Source: Sphingomonas sp. Leaf33
GTDB taxonomy: Bacteria > Pseudomonadota > Alphaproteobacteria > Sphingomonadales > Sphingomonadaceae
DNA length: 49,147 nt
Reading direction: 5' to 3'
Assembly (NCBI RefSeq): GCF_001421785.1
Contig: NZ_LMLB01000017.1
Location: 411,325-460,471, forward strand
The notes under the pieces are model-generated. The model ran no database searches. It worked only from the letters and a program-made list of their open reading frames with translations, and was not told the origin of the DNA. Position 1 is the stretch's first letter, and the number at the start of each line of letters is the position of its first letter. This document shows, piece after piece, positions 8,754 through 17,899 of the stretch. The position numbers were made by a program, and so were the translations under genes.

Positions 8754-10061
8754 ATGAAGCGTTTGATCGTCGCCGGCCTGACGGCGAGCCTCCTGTCCGC
8801 CTGCTCCAACGCCATCGTTCCCGCAGCGCCTGAACCGGTCGGCAGCCGTGCGCCCGCACCCCGATCGCAGTCGAGCTATCCGGCACCCCGTGAATCGACC
8901 GTGCCGGTCCGCCAGCCGACGCCGTCCACCCCAATGCTGCCGATGCCCGGTCAACCGACACCCGCAGGCGTCACGACGGCTGCGGCGGCGGGCCTCGTCG
9001 CCGGTCCGCCGATCGCCTCGTTGCCCGTTCCGGCCGACGATGCCGCCGCCGCGCTGTCGGCGTTCCGGACGTCGTGCACCGCACTCGTCCGCCGCACCGA
9101 TGTGTCGGGCCTGACCCGCGGCGCCGACTGGCAGCCGGCTTGCGACGCCGCGCGCCAGGCGTCCGACCGCGACGCGCTGGGCTTCTTTGCGCGCTGGTTC
9201 GAGAGCGTACAGATCGCCGACGGCAAGGCCTTCGCGACGGGCTATTACGAACCCGAAATCGCCGGATCGCGCACGCGCGGCGGTGCGTACCAGACGCCGG
9301 TCTATGCCAAGCCCAAGGATTTGGTCGAAGTCGACCTGGGGCTGTTTTCCGCCGACCTGAAGGGCAAGCGCATCCGCGGCCGGGTGGATGGTGCCAGCTT
9401 CGTACCCTATTACGACCGGACCCAGATTGAGGAAGGCGCGCTGGCCGGTCGCGGGCTGGAAATCGCCTATGCCGCCGATCCTGTCGAATTCTTCTTCCTG
9501 CAAATCCAGGGCTCGGGCCGTCTGCGCCTGCCCGATGGCGGCGTGATGCGGATCGGCTACGATAGCCAGAACGGCCGCGAATATACCGGCATCGGCGCAC
9601 TGATGCGCCAGCGCGGGCTGCTGACGCCCGGGCAGGCGTCGATGCAGGGTCTGATGGGCTGGATCCGCAGCAACGGCCAGGCCGGCACCGACCTGATGCG
9701 CGAGAATAAGAGCTTCGTATTCTTCCGCGAACTGACGGGGCCGGGCCCCTTGGGCGCGATGGGCGTGCCCGTCGTCGGCGGGGCGAGTGTCGCGGCCGAC
9801 CCCAAGTTCATACCGCTCGGCGCCCCCGTCTTCCTGTCGATGGACCGCGCCGATGCCAATGGTCTCTGGATCGCGCAGGACACCGGCGGCGCGATCAAGG
9901 GCGCGAACCGCGTCGACACCTTCTGGGGGGCGGGCGATACGGCGCGCGCGACGGCGGGCGGCATGGCGGCGCGCGGGACCGCGTTCCTGCTGCTGCCCGC
10001 GGGCACGCTTGCGCGGTTGCAGGGGGGTATGCCGCGTGTCGAACCGTCGCCTCTCCCCTGA
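8754..10061 (+). CDS. mltA: Membrane-bound lytic murein transglycosylase A (MltA), lipoprotein
   Basis: Cleaves peptidoglycan glycan strands with formation of 1,6-anhydromuramic acid. The N-terminus is a lipoprotein signal ending in LLSAC, so the mature protein should be lipid-anchored, probably to the outer membrane. A Pro-rich linker (residues about 22-80) precedes the MltA domain (FATGYYEPEIAGSRTRGGAY, then FFLQIQGSGRLRLPDG). The C-terminal 3D domain carries its Asp-containing signature (QDTGGAIKGANRVDTFWG). Length (435 aa) is usual. The Smr gene starts within its last 26 bases. Confidence 0.95.
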   Translation: MKRLIVAGLTASLLSACSNAIVPAAPEPVGSRAPAPRSQSSYPAPRESTVPVRQPTPSTPMLPMPGQPTPAGVTTAAAAGLVAGPPIASLPVPADDAAAALSAFRTSCTALVRRTDVSGLTRGADWQPACDAARQASDRDALGFFARWFESVQIADGKAFATGYYEPEIAGSRTRGGAYQTPVYAKPKDLVEVDLGLFSADLKGKRIRGRVDGASFVPYYDRTQIEEGALAGRGLEIAYAADPVEFFFLQIQGSGRLRLPDGGVMRIGYDSQNGREYTGIGALMRQRGLLTPGQASMQGLMGWIRSNGQAGTDLMRENKSFVFFRELTGPGPLGAMGVPVVGGASVAADPKFIPLGAPVFLSMDRADANGLWIAQDTGGAIKGANRVDTFWGAGDTARATAGGMAARGTAFLLLPAGTLARLQGGMPRVEPSPLP

Positions 10062-10599
10062 CGAATCTGCGCTCTGGCGCAAGGTGATGGCGGGCGTCCG
10101 GCCGCTCGCGGGCCGCGCGCCGTTAACGCTGGGTGCGCCGTCACTGTCGCCGCCGGTGTCGCCCGTCATGACGCATCCGCAAAAGGTCCGTGCGCCCGCG
10201 CTCGCCAGGACCGCCGCTGCGCCGGCGCGCAAGCCTGCGCCGAAGCCGATCGATGCGGCCACGCTGGACGCGTCGTGGGACCGGCGGCTGTCACGCGGGC
10301 TGGTGTCGCCGGACCGCTCGGTCGACCTGCACGGCCTGGGCCTGCAGGGCGCCTATACTTTGCTGGACGAAACGCTGGCCCGCGCCATCGCGACCGGCGA
10401 CCGCGTCGTCCTGCTGGTGACCGGCAAGCCGCCGCCGCGCGAGTCCGAACGGCCGCACGCGCGGGGTGCCATCCGCGCGGCAGTCGGCGACTGGCTGGCC
10501 GCGTCGCGTCACGGCGACCGCATCGCCGCGGTGCGTGGGGCGCATCCGCGTCACGGCGGGAATGGCGCAATTTACATCATTCTGAAGCGGCCGCGGTAA
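10036..10599 (+). CDS. Smr/MutS2-C-terminal domain protein
   Basis: A 187-residue protein with a basic, Pro/Ala-rich N-terminal half and a C-terminal Smr domain, a fold related to nucleases. The domain shows SVDLHGLGLQGAY (the conserved LDxHG), VLLVTGKP in place of the usual VHGKG, and RHGGNGAIYIILKR at the end. The start is GTG at 10036, eight bases after AGGGGGG; it overlaps mltA by 26 bases, so translation is probably coupled. Stand-alone Smr proteins may nick DNA or RNA; the target here is unknown. The His of the nuclease-like HGKG motif is replaced by Thr, so activity is uncertain. Confidence 0.88.
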   Translation: MSNRRLSPDESALWRKVMAGVRPLAGRAPLTLGAPSLSPPVSPVMTHPQKVRAPALARTAAAPARKPAPKPIDAATLDASWDRRLSRGLVSPDRSVDLHGLGLQGAYTLLDETLARAIATGDRVVLLVTGKPPPRESERPHARGAIRAAVGDWLAASRHGDRIAAVRGAHPRHGGNGAIYIILKRPR

Positions 10600-10647
10600 A
10601 GTTTCTTAACCTTCCCCGTTGATACATGCCCCTCTTCGGAGCGGCAG

Positions 10648-12360
10648 GTGCCGTCCGACGGGGGATCGCGCGCGTCCGACATGGCCAGTACGTCGCTCAT
10701 CAATCGCGCGGGATTTTACGCGATCGGTGCCGGGGCGATGGCCTTCGTCCTGACCTTGCTGGCGATGGGCCATGGCTTCTCCGACGGACGCGGGATGACG
10801 CACGCGGCCATCGCCGGTGTCGTGTGCGCGACGCTGTGCTGGTTCAGCGTCTATCGCAGCCTGAATACGAGCGCCGCCGCGCTGGACGCCGCCATCGACC
10901 GCTTGGTCGCCGCGGCGAAGGGAGACCTGGAGGCCGATGTGCCCATGGTGGTCGTCACCCATGCGCCGCCGCTCGCCCACGCCATGGCCGACCTGTTTCA
11001 ACAGCTCCATACCCATATCGACGGCGTGCAGCGACTGGCGCTGTTCGACCCGGTCACCGGCCTGCCCAATCGCACGCATTTCCGGCGGGCCGTCGAATGC
11101 CAGCTGATCGACCTGCCGCTCGACGCGCGCGCCGCGCTGTTCTTCATCGACCTCGACCGGTTCAAGCGCGTCAACGACACGCTGGGTCACGCGGTCGGCG
11201 ATCAGTTGCTGGCGATGGTCGCCAACCGGCTGCGCGTGGTGGCGGAGCGGTTCGTAGGGGAGGGGGAAGCGTCGCGCCCCCTGATCGGCCGGCTTTCGGG
11301 GGACGAATTCACGATCTTCTACCCCCGGCTGACACGGGTCGGCGACGCCGACCGCATCGCGCGGGGCGTCCTGTTCGCGCTGACCGAACCGTTCGACCTG
11401 GCCAACCAGGATGTGACGATCGGCGCATCGATCGGCATCGCGCTCCGCCCCGATCACGGCGAGACGCTGACCGAGCTGATGCGGGCCGCCGACACGGCGA
11501 TGTATCACGCCAAGGCCACGGGTCGTGGTCGGGCGGAGCAATTTTCCGACCGGCTGGCCGAGGAGCTGGCCGACCGTGCGCAGCTGGAATGCGACCTGCG
11601 GGACGCACTGGACCGCGAACAGTTCGGGCTGGTGTTCCAGCCGCAGGTCGGTCTGGCCGATCGCCGTGTCGTCGCAGCGGAAGCGCTGCTGCGCTGGCGG
11701 CACCCGTCGGGCGAGGAGCGCCTGCCCGGCGCCTTCCTGCACCGGGCGGAGGAAAGCGGCCTGATCGTCGAGATCGGCGAATGGGTCATCGGCTCGGTCG
11801 CCGCGACGATCCGCCGCTGGGGCGCGATCGGGGTCGATCATCGCCTGGCGGTCAACGTCAGCCAGCGCGAGCTGGACCATGCCCAGTTCTTCCATCGCCT
11901 GCGCGATGCGATGCGGTCCGCCGGCGCGCCGGCGTCGCTGCTCGAACTCGAGATTACCGAAACGATGGCGATGCGCTGCTCCGCCGAGGTCGTGGAAGCG
12001 ATCGCGGCGTTGCGCGCCGACGGCGCGACGATCGCGATCGATGATTTCGGCACGGGCTATTCGAACCTCGCGCGCCTGCGCACCTTGCCGATCGACCGCA
12101 TCAAGCTCGACCGCAGCGTCATCGCGACGGTGACCGAAGGACCCGAGGCGCTGGCCATCGTCCAGTCACTGGTCGGGCTGATCCACGGCCTGGGGCTGGA
12201 AGCGGTCGCCGAGGGTGTCGAGCGCTTGGATCAGGCCGATGTCTTGCGCATCATCGGCTGCGACGTGATCCAGGGCTATGCCGTCGCCGAACCGATGGCG
12301 GAGGCGGCTTTCCTGACCTGGTCGCGGGCCGAAATCGATCGGGTGCGGCTGACGGCGTAG
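10648..12360 (+). CDS. Membrane-bound GGDEF/EAL cyclic-di-GMP protein
   Basis: A 570-residue dual-domain protein. Two N-terminal hydrophobic segments (about residues 20-38 and 48-62) anchor it; a GGDEF domain starts near residue 130 (LFDPVTGLPNRTHF) and an EAL domain near 310. The cyclase signature reads SGDEF at about residue 217, and no RxxD inhibitory site precedes it. The phosphodiesterase domain keeps EALLRW at 345, NVSQREL, EITETMA, DDFGTGYSN and KLDRS, so c-di-GMP hydrolysis is the more certain activity. GTG at 10648 has GGAG six bases upstream, so I prefer it to the ATG at 10681. No regulator is adjacent. Confidence 0.93.
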   Translation: MPSDGGSRASDMASTSLINRAGFYAIGAGAMAFVLTLLAMGHGFSDGRGMTHAAIAGVVCATLCWFSVYRSLNTSAAALDAAIDRLVAAAKGDLEADVPMVVVTHAPPLAHAMADLFQQLHTHIDGVQRLALFDPVTGLPNRTHFRRAVECQLIDLPLDARAALFFIDLDRFKRVNDTLGHAVGDQLLAMVANRLRVVAERFVGEGEASRPLIGRLSGDEFTIFYPRLTRVGDADRIARGVLFALTEPFDLANQDVTIGASIGIALRPDHGETLTELMRAADTAMYHAKATGRGRAEQFSDRLAEELADRAQLECDLRDALDREQFGLVFQPQVGLADRRVVAAEALLRWRHPSGEERLPGAFLHRAEESGLIVEIGEWVIGSVAATIRRWGAIGVDHRLAVNVSQRELDHAQFFHRLRDAMRSAGAPASLLELEITETMAMRCSAEVVEAIAALRADGATIAIDDFGTGYSNLARLRTLPIDRIKLDRSVIATVTEGPEALAIVQSLVGLIHGLGLEAVAEGVERLDQADVLRIIGCDVIQGYAVAEPMAEAAFLTWSRAEIDRVRLTA

Positions 12361-12363
12361 AGG

Positions 12364-13491
12364 TCAGGCCAGCGCGGTCGCCAGGAACCGTCGATACACC
12401 CGTTCCAACGCGCGCAGATCATCGATCGCGACCGCTTCGTCCAGCTTGTGCATCGTCGCGTTCAGCAGGCCGAACTCGATCGTCGGGCACACCCGCGACA
12501 GGAAGCGCGCGTCACTGGTCCCGCCGGTCGTCGACAGCGTCGTCTCGATGCCGAGTTCGTCGCGAATCGCGTCGCCGATCAGCGTCGACAGCGCGCCCGG
12601 CTGGGTCAGGAACGCCTCGCCCGACACCACCGCACGGCACGTCGCGCCCGGCGCATGGGTCGCGACGACGGCCGCGATCCGGTCGGCCAAGCCTTGCCCG
12701 GTGTGCAAATCGTTGAACCGGATGCTGATCCGTGCGCGTGCCGCCGCCGGGATGACGTTGGTCGCCGGATTGCCGACCTCGATATCGGTGATCTCGATGT
12801 TCGACGGCTGGAACCAGTCGGTACCGTCGTCGAGCACCACCGCATCGATCGCCGCCAGCACCGCGACCAGCCGCGGACAGGGATTGTCGGCCAGATGCGG
12901 ATAGGCGACGTGGCCCTGGCGCCCCGGCACCTCGATCCAGATATTGACCGACCCGCGCCGCCCGATCTTGATGGTGTCGCCCAGCCGTGCGGCCGATGTC
13001 GGTTCGCCGACCAGGCACAGGTCGGGCCGGATCCTGCGCGCGGCCATGCGATCGATCAGCGCGCGGGTGCCGTGGACGGCAGGCCCTTCCTCGTCGCCGG
13101 TGATGATCAGGCTGACGGTCCCGCGCGTCGGCAGGTCGCCGCACGCCGCGACGAACGCCGCGACCGCACCCTTCATGTCAACCGCGCCGCGGCCGTAGAG
13201 CAGGTCGCCGCGCACTGCGCCGACGAACGGATCGCCGGTCCAGCCGGCGCCCGGGGGCACCACATCGACATGGCCGGCAAAGGCGACGTGGGGGCCCTCG
13301 CCGGGGCGGACCGCCAGCAGGTTCTCGACCGGTCCATCGGGCGCATCGCCGGCGACGAAGCGATCGACTGCGAAGCCCAAGGGGACCAGTGCCGCCTCCA
13401 GCACGTCGAACACCGCACCGCGGGCCGGCGTGACGCTTTCGCAGTCGATCAGCGCCTTGGCCAGCGCTAGGACATCGGGACCGTTGGACAT
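12364..13491 (-). CDS. dapE: Succinyl-diaminopimelate desuccinylase
   Basis: Zinc-dependent M20 peptidase-family enzyme that makes LL-diaminopimelate from N-succinyl-LL-DAP in lysine and peptidoglycan-precursor synthesis. Metal and catalytic residues are visible: AFAGHVDVVPPG (His and catalytic Asp), GRGAVDMKG (bridging Asp), ITGDEEGPAVHGT (Glu-Glu), and the late His in MHKLDE. The 375-aa form begins MSNGPDVLALAKAL; a second ATG four codons earlier (13503) is possible and would make its start codon overlap the start of the divergent cupin gene. dapD, the preceding pathway step but one, is 27 kb away in this window. Confidence 0.94.
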   Translation of the reverse strand: MSNGPDVLALAKALIDCESVTPARGAVFDVLEAALVPLGFAVDRFVAGDAPDGPVENLLAVRPGEGPHVAFAGHVDVVPPGAGWTGDPFVGAVRGDLLYGRGAVDMKGAVAAFVAACGDLPTRGTVSLIITGDEEGPAVHGTRALIDRMAARRIRPDLCLVGEPTSAARLGDTIKIGRRGSVNIWIEVPGRQGHVAYPHLADNPCPRLVAVLAAIDAVVLDDGTDWFQPSNIEITDIEVGNPATNVIPAAARARISIRFNDLHTGQGLADRIAAVVATHAPGATCRAVVSGEAFLTQPGALSTLIGDAIRDELGIETTLSTTGGTSDARFLSRVCPTIEFGLLNATMHKLDEAVAIDDLRALERVYRRFLATALA

Positions 13492-13502
13492 GGGAGGCCG
13501 CA

Positions 13503-13967
13503 TTGCCCAAGCTTGACCTCGACGCAATCCCGCAGACCAATCGCACCGGCTACCCCGTGCCCTTCGACGCCCCGGTCGCCGGCCGCTGCTATCGGCGGAT
13601 GGCGCCGGTGGCCGGCTTCACCCGACTGGGGGCGAGCCATGTGACGCTGGCGCCGGGCGCCTGGTCGTCGCAGCGCCATTGGCACACGGGTGAGGACGAA
13701 CTGGTCGTGATGCTGTCGGGTGAAGCGGTGCTGGTCGATGACGCCGGCGAGACGATCGTGCGGCCGGGCGACGTGCTGGCGTTCCCCGCCGGCGACCGCA
13801 ACGGGCATCATTTACAGAACCGCAGCGACACCCGTTGCGTTTTCGTCGCGGTCAGCGCGGGTCCGGAGGACGACCACGGCGAATATTCCGACATCGACAT
13901 GATCTTCCGCGGCGACGGGTATTTCCGCAAGGACGGGACTCCGTACGGCCGCGACCGGACGCCGTGA
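13503..13967 (+). CDS. Cupin-domain protein, TTG start
   Basis: A 154-residue single-domain cupin. The two cupin motifs are clear: SQRHWHTGEDELVVMLSGEA (His, His, Glu metal ligands) and PGDVLAFPAGDRNGHHLQN (His ligand). The start is TTG, supported by GGGAGG five bases upstream and by the absence of a better start. Its Shine-Dalgarno lies only one base beyond the dapE start codon on the other strand. The substrate is unknown; relatives are described only as transcriptional-regulator-like or sugar-binding cupins. A role in metal binding is inferred from the motif alone. Confidence 0.85.
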   Translation: MPKLDLDAIPQTNRTGYPVPFDAPVAGRCYRRMAPVAGFTRLGASHVTLAPGAWSSQRHWHTGEDELVVMLSGEAVLVDDAGETIVRPGDVLAFPAGDRNGHHLQNRSDTRCVFVAVSAGPEDDHGEYSDIDMIFRGDGYFRKDGTPYGRDRTP

Positions 13968-13976
13968 GCCGGCGGG

Positions 13977-14642
13977 CTACTGCGCTGCCTGCTCGAACTT
14001 CTCGATCACCCAATCCTCTTCCTGCGCCGCGGCGATCCAGTCCTGCAGGAAGGGGTGTTGCAGCACGGCGTTCATGTACGCGGGAGCGAAGCGCGCGACC
14101 GGCAGGCCGTACGTGATGATCCGCGTGACGACGGGTGCGAACATGATGTCGACCGCGCCGAAGTCGCCGAACAGGAACTGGCCGTCACCGCCCCAGCGGG
14201 CGCGCGCCTGCGCCCACAGTTCCATGATGCGTTGCAGGTCGGCGACAACATCATCGTCCGGCTGCCGGGGTTCATAGACCTGGCGGATGTTCATGCTGTG
14301 CTTGCGGCGCAGCGCAGTGAAGCCCGAATGCATCTCCGCGGCCATCGACCGCGCCATCGCGCGTGCGGCGGGATCGGCCGGCCAGAATTTATCGCCGCCG
14401 CTCGCTTCGTTCAGATATTCGACGATCGCCAGGCTGTCCCACACCACGCAGTCGCCGTCCCACAGGATCGGCACTTTGCCCGACGACGGCGCGAACTCGT
14501 CGCCCTGGCGCCGCTTTTCCCATGCCTGGTCGTACAGCGGGACGACCATTTCCTCGAACGGCAGGCCCGACTGCTTGCACGCGAGCCAGCCGCGCAGCGA
14601 CCAGGAGGAATAGGCCTTGTTGCCGATGATGAGCTTGAGCAT
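13977..14642 (-). CDS. Glutathione S-transferase family protein
   Basis: A 221-residue cytosolic protein with an N-terminal thioredoxin-like domain (MLKLIIGNKAYSSWSLRGWL, the Ser-rich stretch offering a catalytic Ser; then SSGKVPILWDGDCVVWDSLA, the conserved cis-Pro and Asp-Ser glutathione contacts) and a helical C-terminal domain (VDIMFAPVVTRI). It is convergent with the cupin gene, nine bases apart, and upstream of no obvious partner; yihA lies 33 bases upstream on the same strand. Substrate unknown; probably detoxification. Confidence 0.92.
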   Translation of the reverse strand: MLKLIIGNKAYSSWSLRGWLACKQSGLPFEEMVVPLYDQAWEKRRQGDEFAPSSGKVPILWDGDCVVWDSLAIVEYLNEASGGDKFWPADPAARAMARSMAAEMHSGFTALRRKHSMNIRQVYEPRQPDDDVVADLQRIMELWAQARARWGGDGQFLFGDFGAVDIMFAPVVTRIITYGLPVARFAPAYMNAVLQHPFLQDWIAAAQEEDWVIEKFEQAAQ

Positions 14643-14675
14643 GGGGCGAGGGGTAGGGAGCGGGGCCGGACGTGT

Positions 14676-15338
14676 CTAGCCGATCGCTTCCAGCACGGCC
14701 GCGCGCAGTTCCGCCACGCCCATGCCCTTTTCGCTCGACGTCTGAATGATGTCGGGATGCGCGGCGGGGCGCTTGCGGACCTCTTCGGCGGTCTTCGCCG
14801 TCACGTCGGCCAGCGCGGTCGCCTTGATCTTGTCGGCCTTGGTCAGAACCACGCGGTAGCTGACGGCCGCGGCGTCCAGCATGTCCATGATCTCGCGGTC
14901 GACCGGCTTGATGCCGTGGCGACTGTCGATCAGCACCAGCGCGCGCTTCAGCACGGTACGGCCGCGCAGATAGTCGTTCACCAGGAACCGCCACTTCTTG
15001 ACAAGATCTCTGGGCGCTTCGGCGAAGCCATAGCCGGGCATATCGATCAGGCGGAATTTGAGCGGCTCGCCCACGTCGAAGAAATTGAGCTCCTGCGTCC
15101 GCCCCGGCGTGTTCGACGTGCGCGCGAGCGCATTGCGGTTGGTCAGCGCGTTGATCAGCGACGACTTGCCGACGTTCGACCGGCCGGCGAACGCGACTTC
15201 GGCCGCGTCCATTGGCGGCAGATGCTCCAGCGCCGGGGCCGATTTTAGGAACGCGATCGGACCGGCAAAGGTCTTGCGCGCGGCCTCGACCAGTTCGGGG
15301 TCGAAGCCTTCCGCCGCCGGGGTGGGGACGTCGCTCAC
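14676..15338 (-). CDS. yihA: Ribosome biogenesis GTP-binding protein YihA/YsxC (EngB)
   Basis: Small GTPase needed for 50S subunit assembly. The 220-residue protein has G1 [12 protein letters not shown], the switch region [16 protein letters not shown]3 [10 protein letters not shown], and G4 TKADK. The start is GTG at 15338, which overlaps the yidC stop as GTGA, so the two are translationally coupled. An open frame continues upstream inside yidC but encodes no family sequence. It is the last gene of the rpmH-rnpA-yidD-yidC-yihA cluster. Confidence 0.95.
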   Translation of the reverse strand: MSDVPTPAAEGFDPELVEAARKTFAGPIAFLKSAPALEHLPPMDAAEVAFAGRSNVGKSSLINALTNRNALARTSNTPGRTQELNFFDVGEPLKFRLIDMPGYGFAEAPRDLVKKWRFLVNDYLRGRTVLKRALVLIDSRHGIKPVDREIMDMLDAAAVSYRVVLTKADKIKATALADVTAKTAEEVRKRPAAHPDIIQTSSEKGMGVAELRAAVLEAIG

Positions 15339-17041
15339 TTCGCCGCCGCCGTCTTCAGGCCCGGATGGCGCGAATAGAGCCACTGCTGCTGTGCGATCGT
15401 CAGCAGGTTCGACGTGATCCAGTAGACCTGGAGTCCGACCGCGAACGGCGCCATGACGAACATCAGCACCCACGGCATCAGCGAAAAGACCTGTTTCTGC
15501 ATCTCGTCCATCGGCTGCGGGTTCAGGCGGAATTGCGCCCACATCGAAATGCCGAGCAGGATCGGGATGACGCCGATCGCGATGAAATGCGGCGGCGTGA
15601 AGTTCAGCAGGCCGAACAGGTTGACCGGCGTCAGCGGGTCCGGCGCCGACAGATCCTTGATCCACAGCACGAACGGCTGGTGGCGCATTTCGATCGTCAG
15701 CATCAGCACCTTGTACAGCGCGTAGAAGATCGGGATCTGGATCAGCGTCGGCAGGCAGCCGGCCAGCGGATTGACCTTCTCGGTCTTGTACAGCGCCATC
15801 ATTTCCTGCTGCAGGCGCGGCTTGTCGTCCTTGTAGCGTTCCTGGAGCACTTTCAGCTTGGGCTGCAATGCGCGCATCCCCGCCATCGACGCGAACTGCT
15901 TCTGCGCGACCGGGAACATGATTCCGCGCACCGTCAGCGTCAGCAGGATGATCGCGACACCGAAGTTGCCGACCATGCGGAACAGCCAGTCGAGATACTT
16001 GAAGATCGGCTTCTCGATCACCTCGAACCAGCCCCAGTCAATCGCCTTGCCGAAGTGGGGGATGCCCAGCGTGTCCTCGTAGCGGTCGAGCAGGTTCACT
16101 TCCTTGGCACCCGCGAAGAAGTGGCCGGTCGTGACCATGGCGGCCCCCGGCGCGACCGATTTCGGCGCGGCGGTATAGTCGGCCTGATAGGTCTTGTTCG
16201 CGCCGCCGCGGAACTGCGCGGTCACGTCTGCGCCCTGGTCGGGAATCGCCGCGGTCAGCCAGTATTTGTCGACGAAGCCGAACCAGCCGCCCTTCGACGT
16301 GAAGCTGACCGGTGCCTTGTCGACGTCCTTGAAGTTCACGCCGTAATCGGCCGCGCCGTTGTGCGCGGACATCGGGCCGGTATGGTTCGTCCAGCTGTCG
16401 GCGTCCTTCGATACGCCGACACGAGTGACATAGCTGTAGGGCGCGACCGAGATCGGTGCGCCACCTGCGTTCGCCACCGTCTGGCGGACGGTGAACATAT
16501 AGTTCTGGTCGACCGACAGCTGGATCGCAAAACGCTGTCCGCTCGCGTTCGCCGCGGTCACCGTGACCGGCTGGCCGGGGCTGAGCACCTGGCCCGATGC
16601 CTGCCATACCGCATCTGCGGCCGGGGGCACGAAGCCGTTCGCCCCGCGCCAGCCGAACCCTGCGAAATAGGCGTCGGTCGTGCCGGCGGGCGACAGCAGG
16701 CGGATCGGCGGCGAATTCTTCGCGATCGTTTCGTCGTACTTGGTCAGGATCAGGTCGTCGATCCGTGCGCCCTTGAGGTTGATCGAGCCCTTCAGCGTCG
16801 GCGTCTCGATCGCCACGCGCGGGCTTTCCGCCAGTACGACGGCACGGTCGCGGATCGCGGTCGGCGAATCGGCGGTCGGGTCGGCGGACGGGTTGGGCAG
16901 CGGCTTCGACTTGCCGTCGACGATCTTCGTCACCGGCGGGTTGGCGGCGGGAAAGAAGGTGCGCGTGATGACCGGCCAGCCGAACAGGATCAGCGCCGCC
17001 AGGGCCGCGAACAGCACGAAATTCTTGTTGTCGTTGCTCAA
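15335..17041 (-). CDS. yidC: Membrane protein insertase YidC
   Basis: Inner-membrane insertase working alone or with SecYEG. The 568-residue protein has an N-terminal membrane segment ([18 protein letters not shown]), a large periplasmic domain (about residues 60-330), and the C-terminal insertase core beginning near [18 protein letters not shown]. It also holds the conserved [18 protein letters not shown] and [20 protein letters not shown] regions and later membrane segments. Length and layout match Gram-negative YidC. yidD ends 21 bases upstream and yihA overlaps its stop. Confidence 0.97.
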   Translation of the reverse strand: MSNDNKNFVLFAALAALILFGWPVITRTFFPAANPPVTKIVDGKSKPLPNPSADPTADSPTAIRDRAVVLAESPRVAIETPTLKGSINLKGARIDDLILTKYDETIAKNSPPIRLLSPAGTTDAYFAGFGWRGANGFVPPAADAVWQASGQVLSPGQPVTVTAANASGQRFAIQLSVDQNYMFTVRQTVANAGGAPISVAPYSYVTRVGVSKDADSWTNHTGPMSAHNGAADYGVNFKDVDKAPVSFTSKGGWFGFVDKYWLTAAIPDQGADVTAQFRGGANKTYQADYTAAPKSVAPGAAMVTTGHFFAGAKEVNLLDRYEDTLGIPHFGKAIDWGWFEVIEKPIFKYLDWLFRMVGNFGVAIILLTLTVRGIMFPVAQKQFASMAGMRALQPKLKVLQERYKDDKPRLQQEMMALYKTEKVNPLAGCLPTLIQIPIFYALYKVLMLTIEMRHQPFVLWIKDLSAPDPLTPVNLFGLLNFTPPHFIAIGVIPILLGISMWAQFRLNPQPMDEMQKQVFSLMPWVLMFVMAPFAVGLQVYWITSNLLTIAQQQWLYSRHPGLKTAAAK

Positions 17042-17062
17042 AAGTCTTCCCCGACGCGTTCT

Positions 17063-17275
17063 TTACGGGACCGGATCATGGCCATGTCCGCCCCACGGAT
17101 GGCAGCGCGCAATGCGCTTCGCCGCCAGCCAGCTACCCTTGGCCGCGCCATAGCGGCGAAGCGCCTCGATTGCATAGGCCGAACATGACGGGCTGTAGCG
17201 GCACGACGCCGGCAGCAGCAGCGAGGGGCCAAGCTGCCAGCCGCGGGCGAGGGCCATGAGCAGGCGGGCGATCAT
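17063..17275 (-). CDS. yidD: Membrane protein insertion efficiency factor YidD
   Basis: A 70-residue peripheral membrane protein that aids YidC-dependent insertion. The family core is intact: [20 protein letters not shown] with its three cysteines, then [13 protein letters not shown] at the C-terminus. An amphipathic N-terminal helix ([16 protein letters not shown]) precedes it. It sits between rnpA and yidC, as in most proteobacteria, but a palindromic repeat pair (17304-17400) separates it from rnpA. Confidence 0.95.
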   Translation of the reverse strand: MIARLLMALARGWQLGPSLLLPASCRYSPSCSAYAIEALRRYGAAKGSWLAAKRIARCHPWGGHGHDPVP

Positions 17276-17303
17276 TGCTGCGCCCCAGGCCCCAAGCCAA
17301 CGA

Positions 17304-17400
17304 TCGTCATCCCCGCGGAGGCGGGGATCAATAGTCGCTGAAGGTCATGAGGCCCACTGCGTTCAGCCAGAATTGATTCCCGCCTGCGCGGGAATGACGA
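17304..17400. repeat. REP-like inverted repeat pair between rnpA and yidD
   Basis: Two 29-base arms, 17304-17332 and 17372-17400, are inverted copies differing at three positions; each is itself a palindrome built on CCCCGCGGAGGCGGGG-type sequence, with TCGTCAT at the outer ends. Such extragenic palindromes are dispersed in many proteobacteria. Here the pair lies inside the rpmH-to-yihA cluster and could fold in the transcript and protect or attenuate it. Confidence 0.8.
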
Positions 17401-17417
17401 CCGAGGGGTTTGGAGGA

Positions 17418-17768
17418 TCACCGCGGCGCCGCCTTGCGAATCGCCTTCACCAGATCCGCGCGCAGGTCGTCCCACGACCGCTCGATCCCGGCGCCACCGC
17501 GCCCGATCAGGATATGGTCCGCGCCCGCGATGCCTTCGCTCGCCAGCACCTCGCGGGCCAGCGCCCGAAAGCGCCGCTTCATCCGGTTGCGGACGACCGC
17601 GCGGTTGTCGACCTTCTTGGATACGGTGATCCCGATCCGCGGTGTCGGATCGCTGTCGCTGCGCGGGTACACCAAAAGCACGAAGCCGGGCATCGCTGCC
17701 CGGCGTCCGCCGTTCGCCTTCAGATAGTCCGCGCGGGTCGTGACCCGCGCGAGTGCGCCGTGGCTCAG
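17418..17768 (-). CDS. rnpA: Ribonuclease P protein component
   Basis: Basic protein subunit of RNase P, which matures tRNA 5' ends. The conserved RNR signature region is present: [28 protein letters not shown]; the N-terminal part [24 protein letters not shown] is also family-like. No ATG, GTG or TTG lies in frame between the rpmH stop and this N-terminus. I give CTG at 17768, which overlaps the rpmH stop (CTGA) and yields a usual length of 116 aa. The only earlier canonical starts are ATG 17906 and TTG 17912, just before rpmH, which would nest rpmH inside rnpA. The product is certain; the start is not. Confidence 0.88.
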   Translation of the reverse strand: MSHGALARVTTRADYLKANGGRRAAMPGFVLLVYPRSDSDPTPRIGITVSKKVDNRAVVRNRMKRRFRALAREVLASEGIAGADHILIGRGGAGIERSWDDLRADLVKAIRKAAPR

Positions 17769-17899
17769 GCCGACAGCTTCTTGCGGCCGCGAGCGCGGCG
17801 GGCGCGAATCACGTTGCGACCGCCGACCGTCGCCATCCGCGAGCGGAAGCCGTGACGGCGTGCACGCACCAGGTTGCTCGGCTGAAAGGTCCGCTTCAT
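17765..17899 (-). CDS. rpmH: 50S ribosomal protein L34
   Basis: A 44-residue, extremely basic ribosomal protein. The minus-strand translation begins [18 protein letters not shown] and ends [10 protein letters not shown], which is the complete L34 family pattern. GGGA stands seven bases before the ATG. rpmH heads the conserved rpmH-rnpA-yidD-yidC-yihA cluster. Its last bases overlap the proposed CTG start of rnpA, and its whole length is also open in the rnpA frame. Confidence 0.96.
   Translation of the reverse strand: MKRTFQPSNLVRARRHGFRSRMATVGGRNVIRARRARGRKKLSA

Noticed and set aside
15212..17188. A 658-residue plus-strand open frame opposite yidC
   Set aside because: It is an antisense shadow of yidC in G+C-rich DNA: Arg/His/Gln-rich with no domain or ribosome site, while the minus strand encodes a complete YidC.
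17272..17475. A 67-residue minus-strand open frame between rnpA and yidD
   Set aside because: It is mostly translation of the REP-like repeat pair and overlaps the rnpA end.
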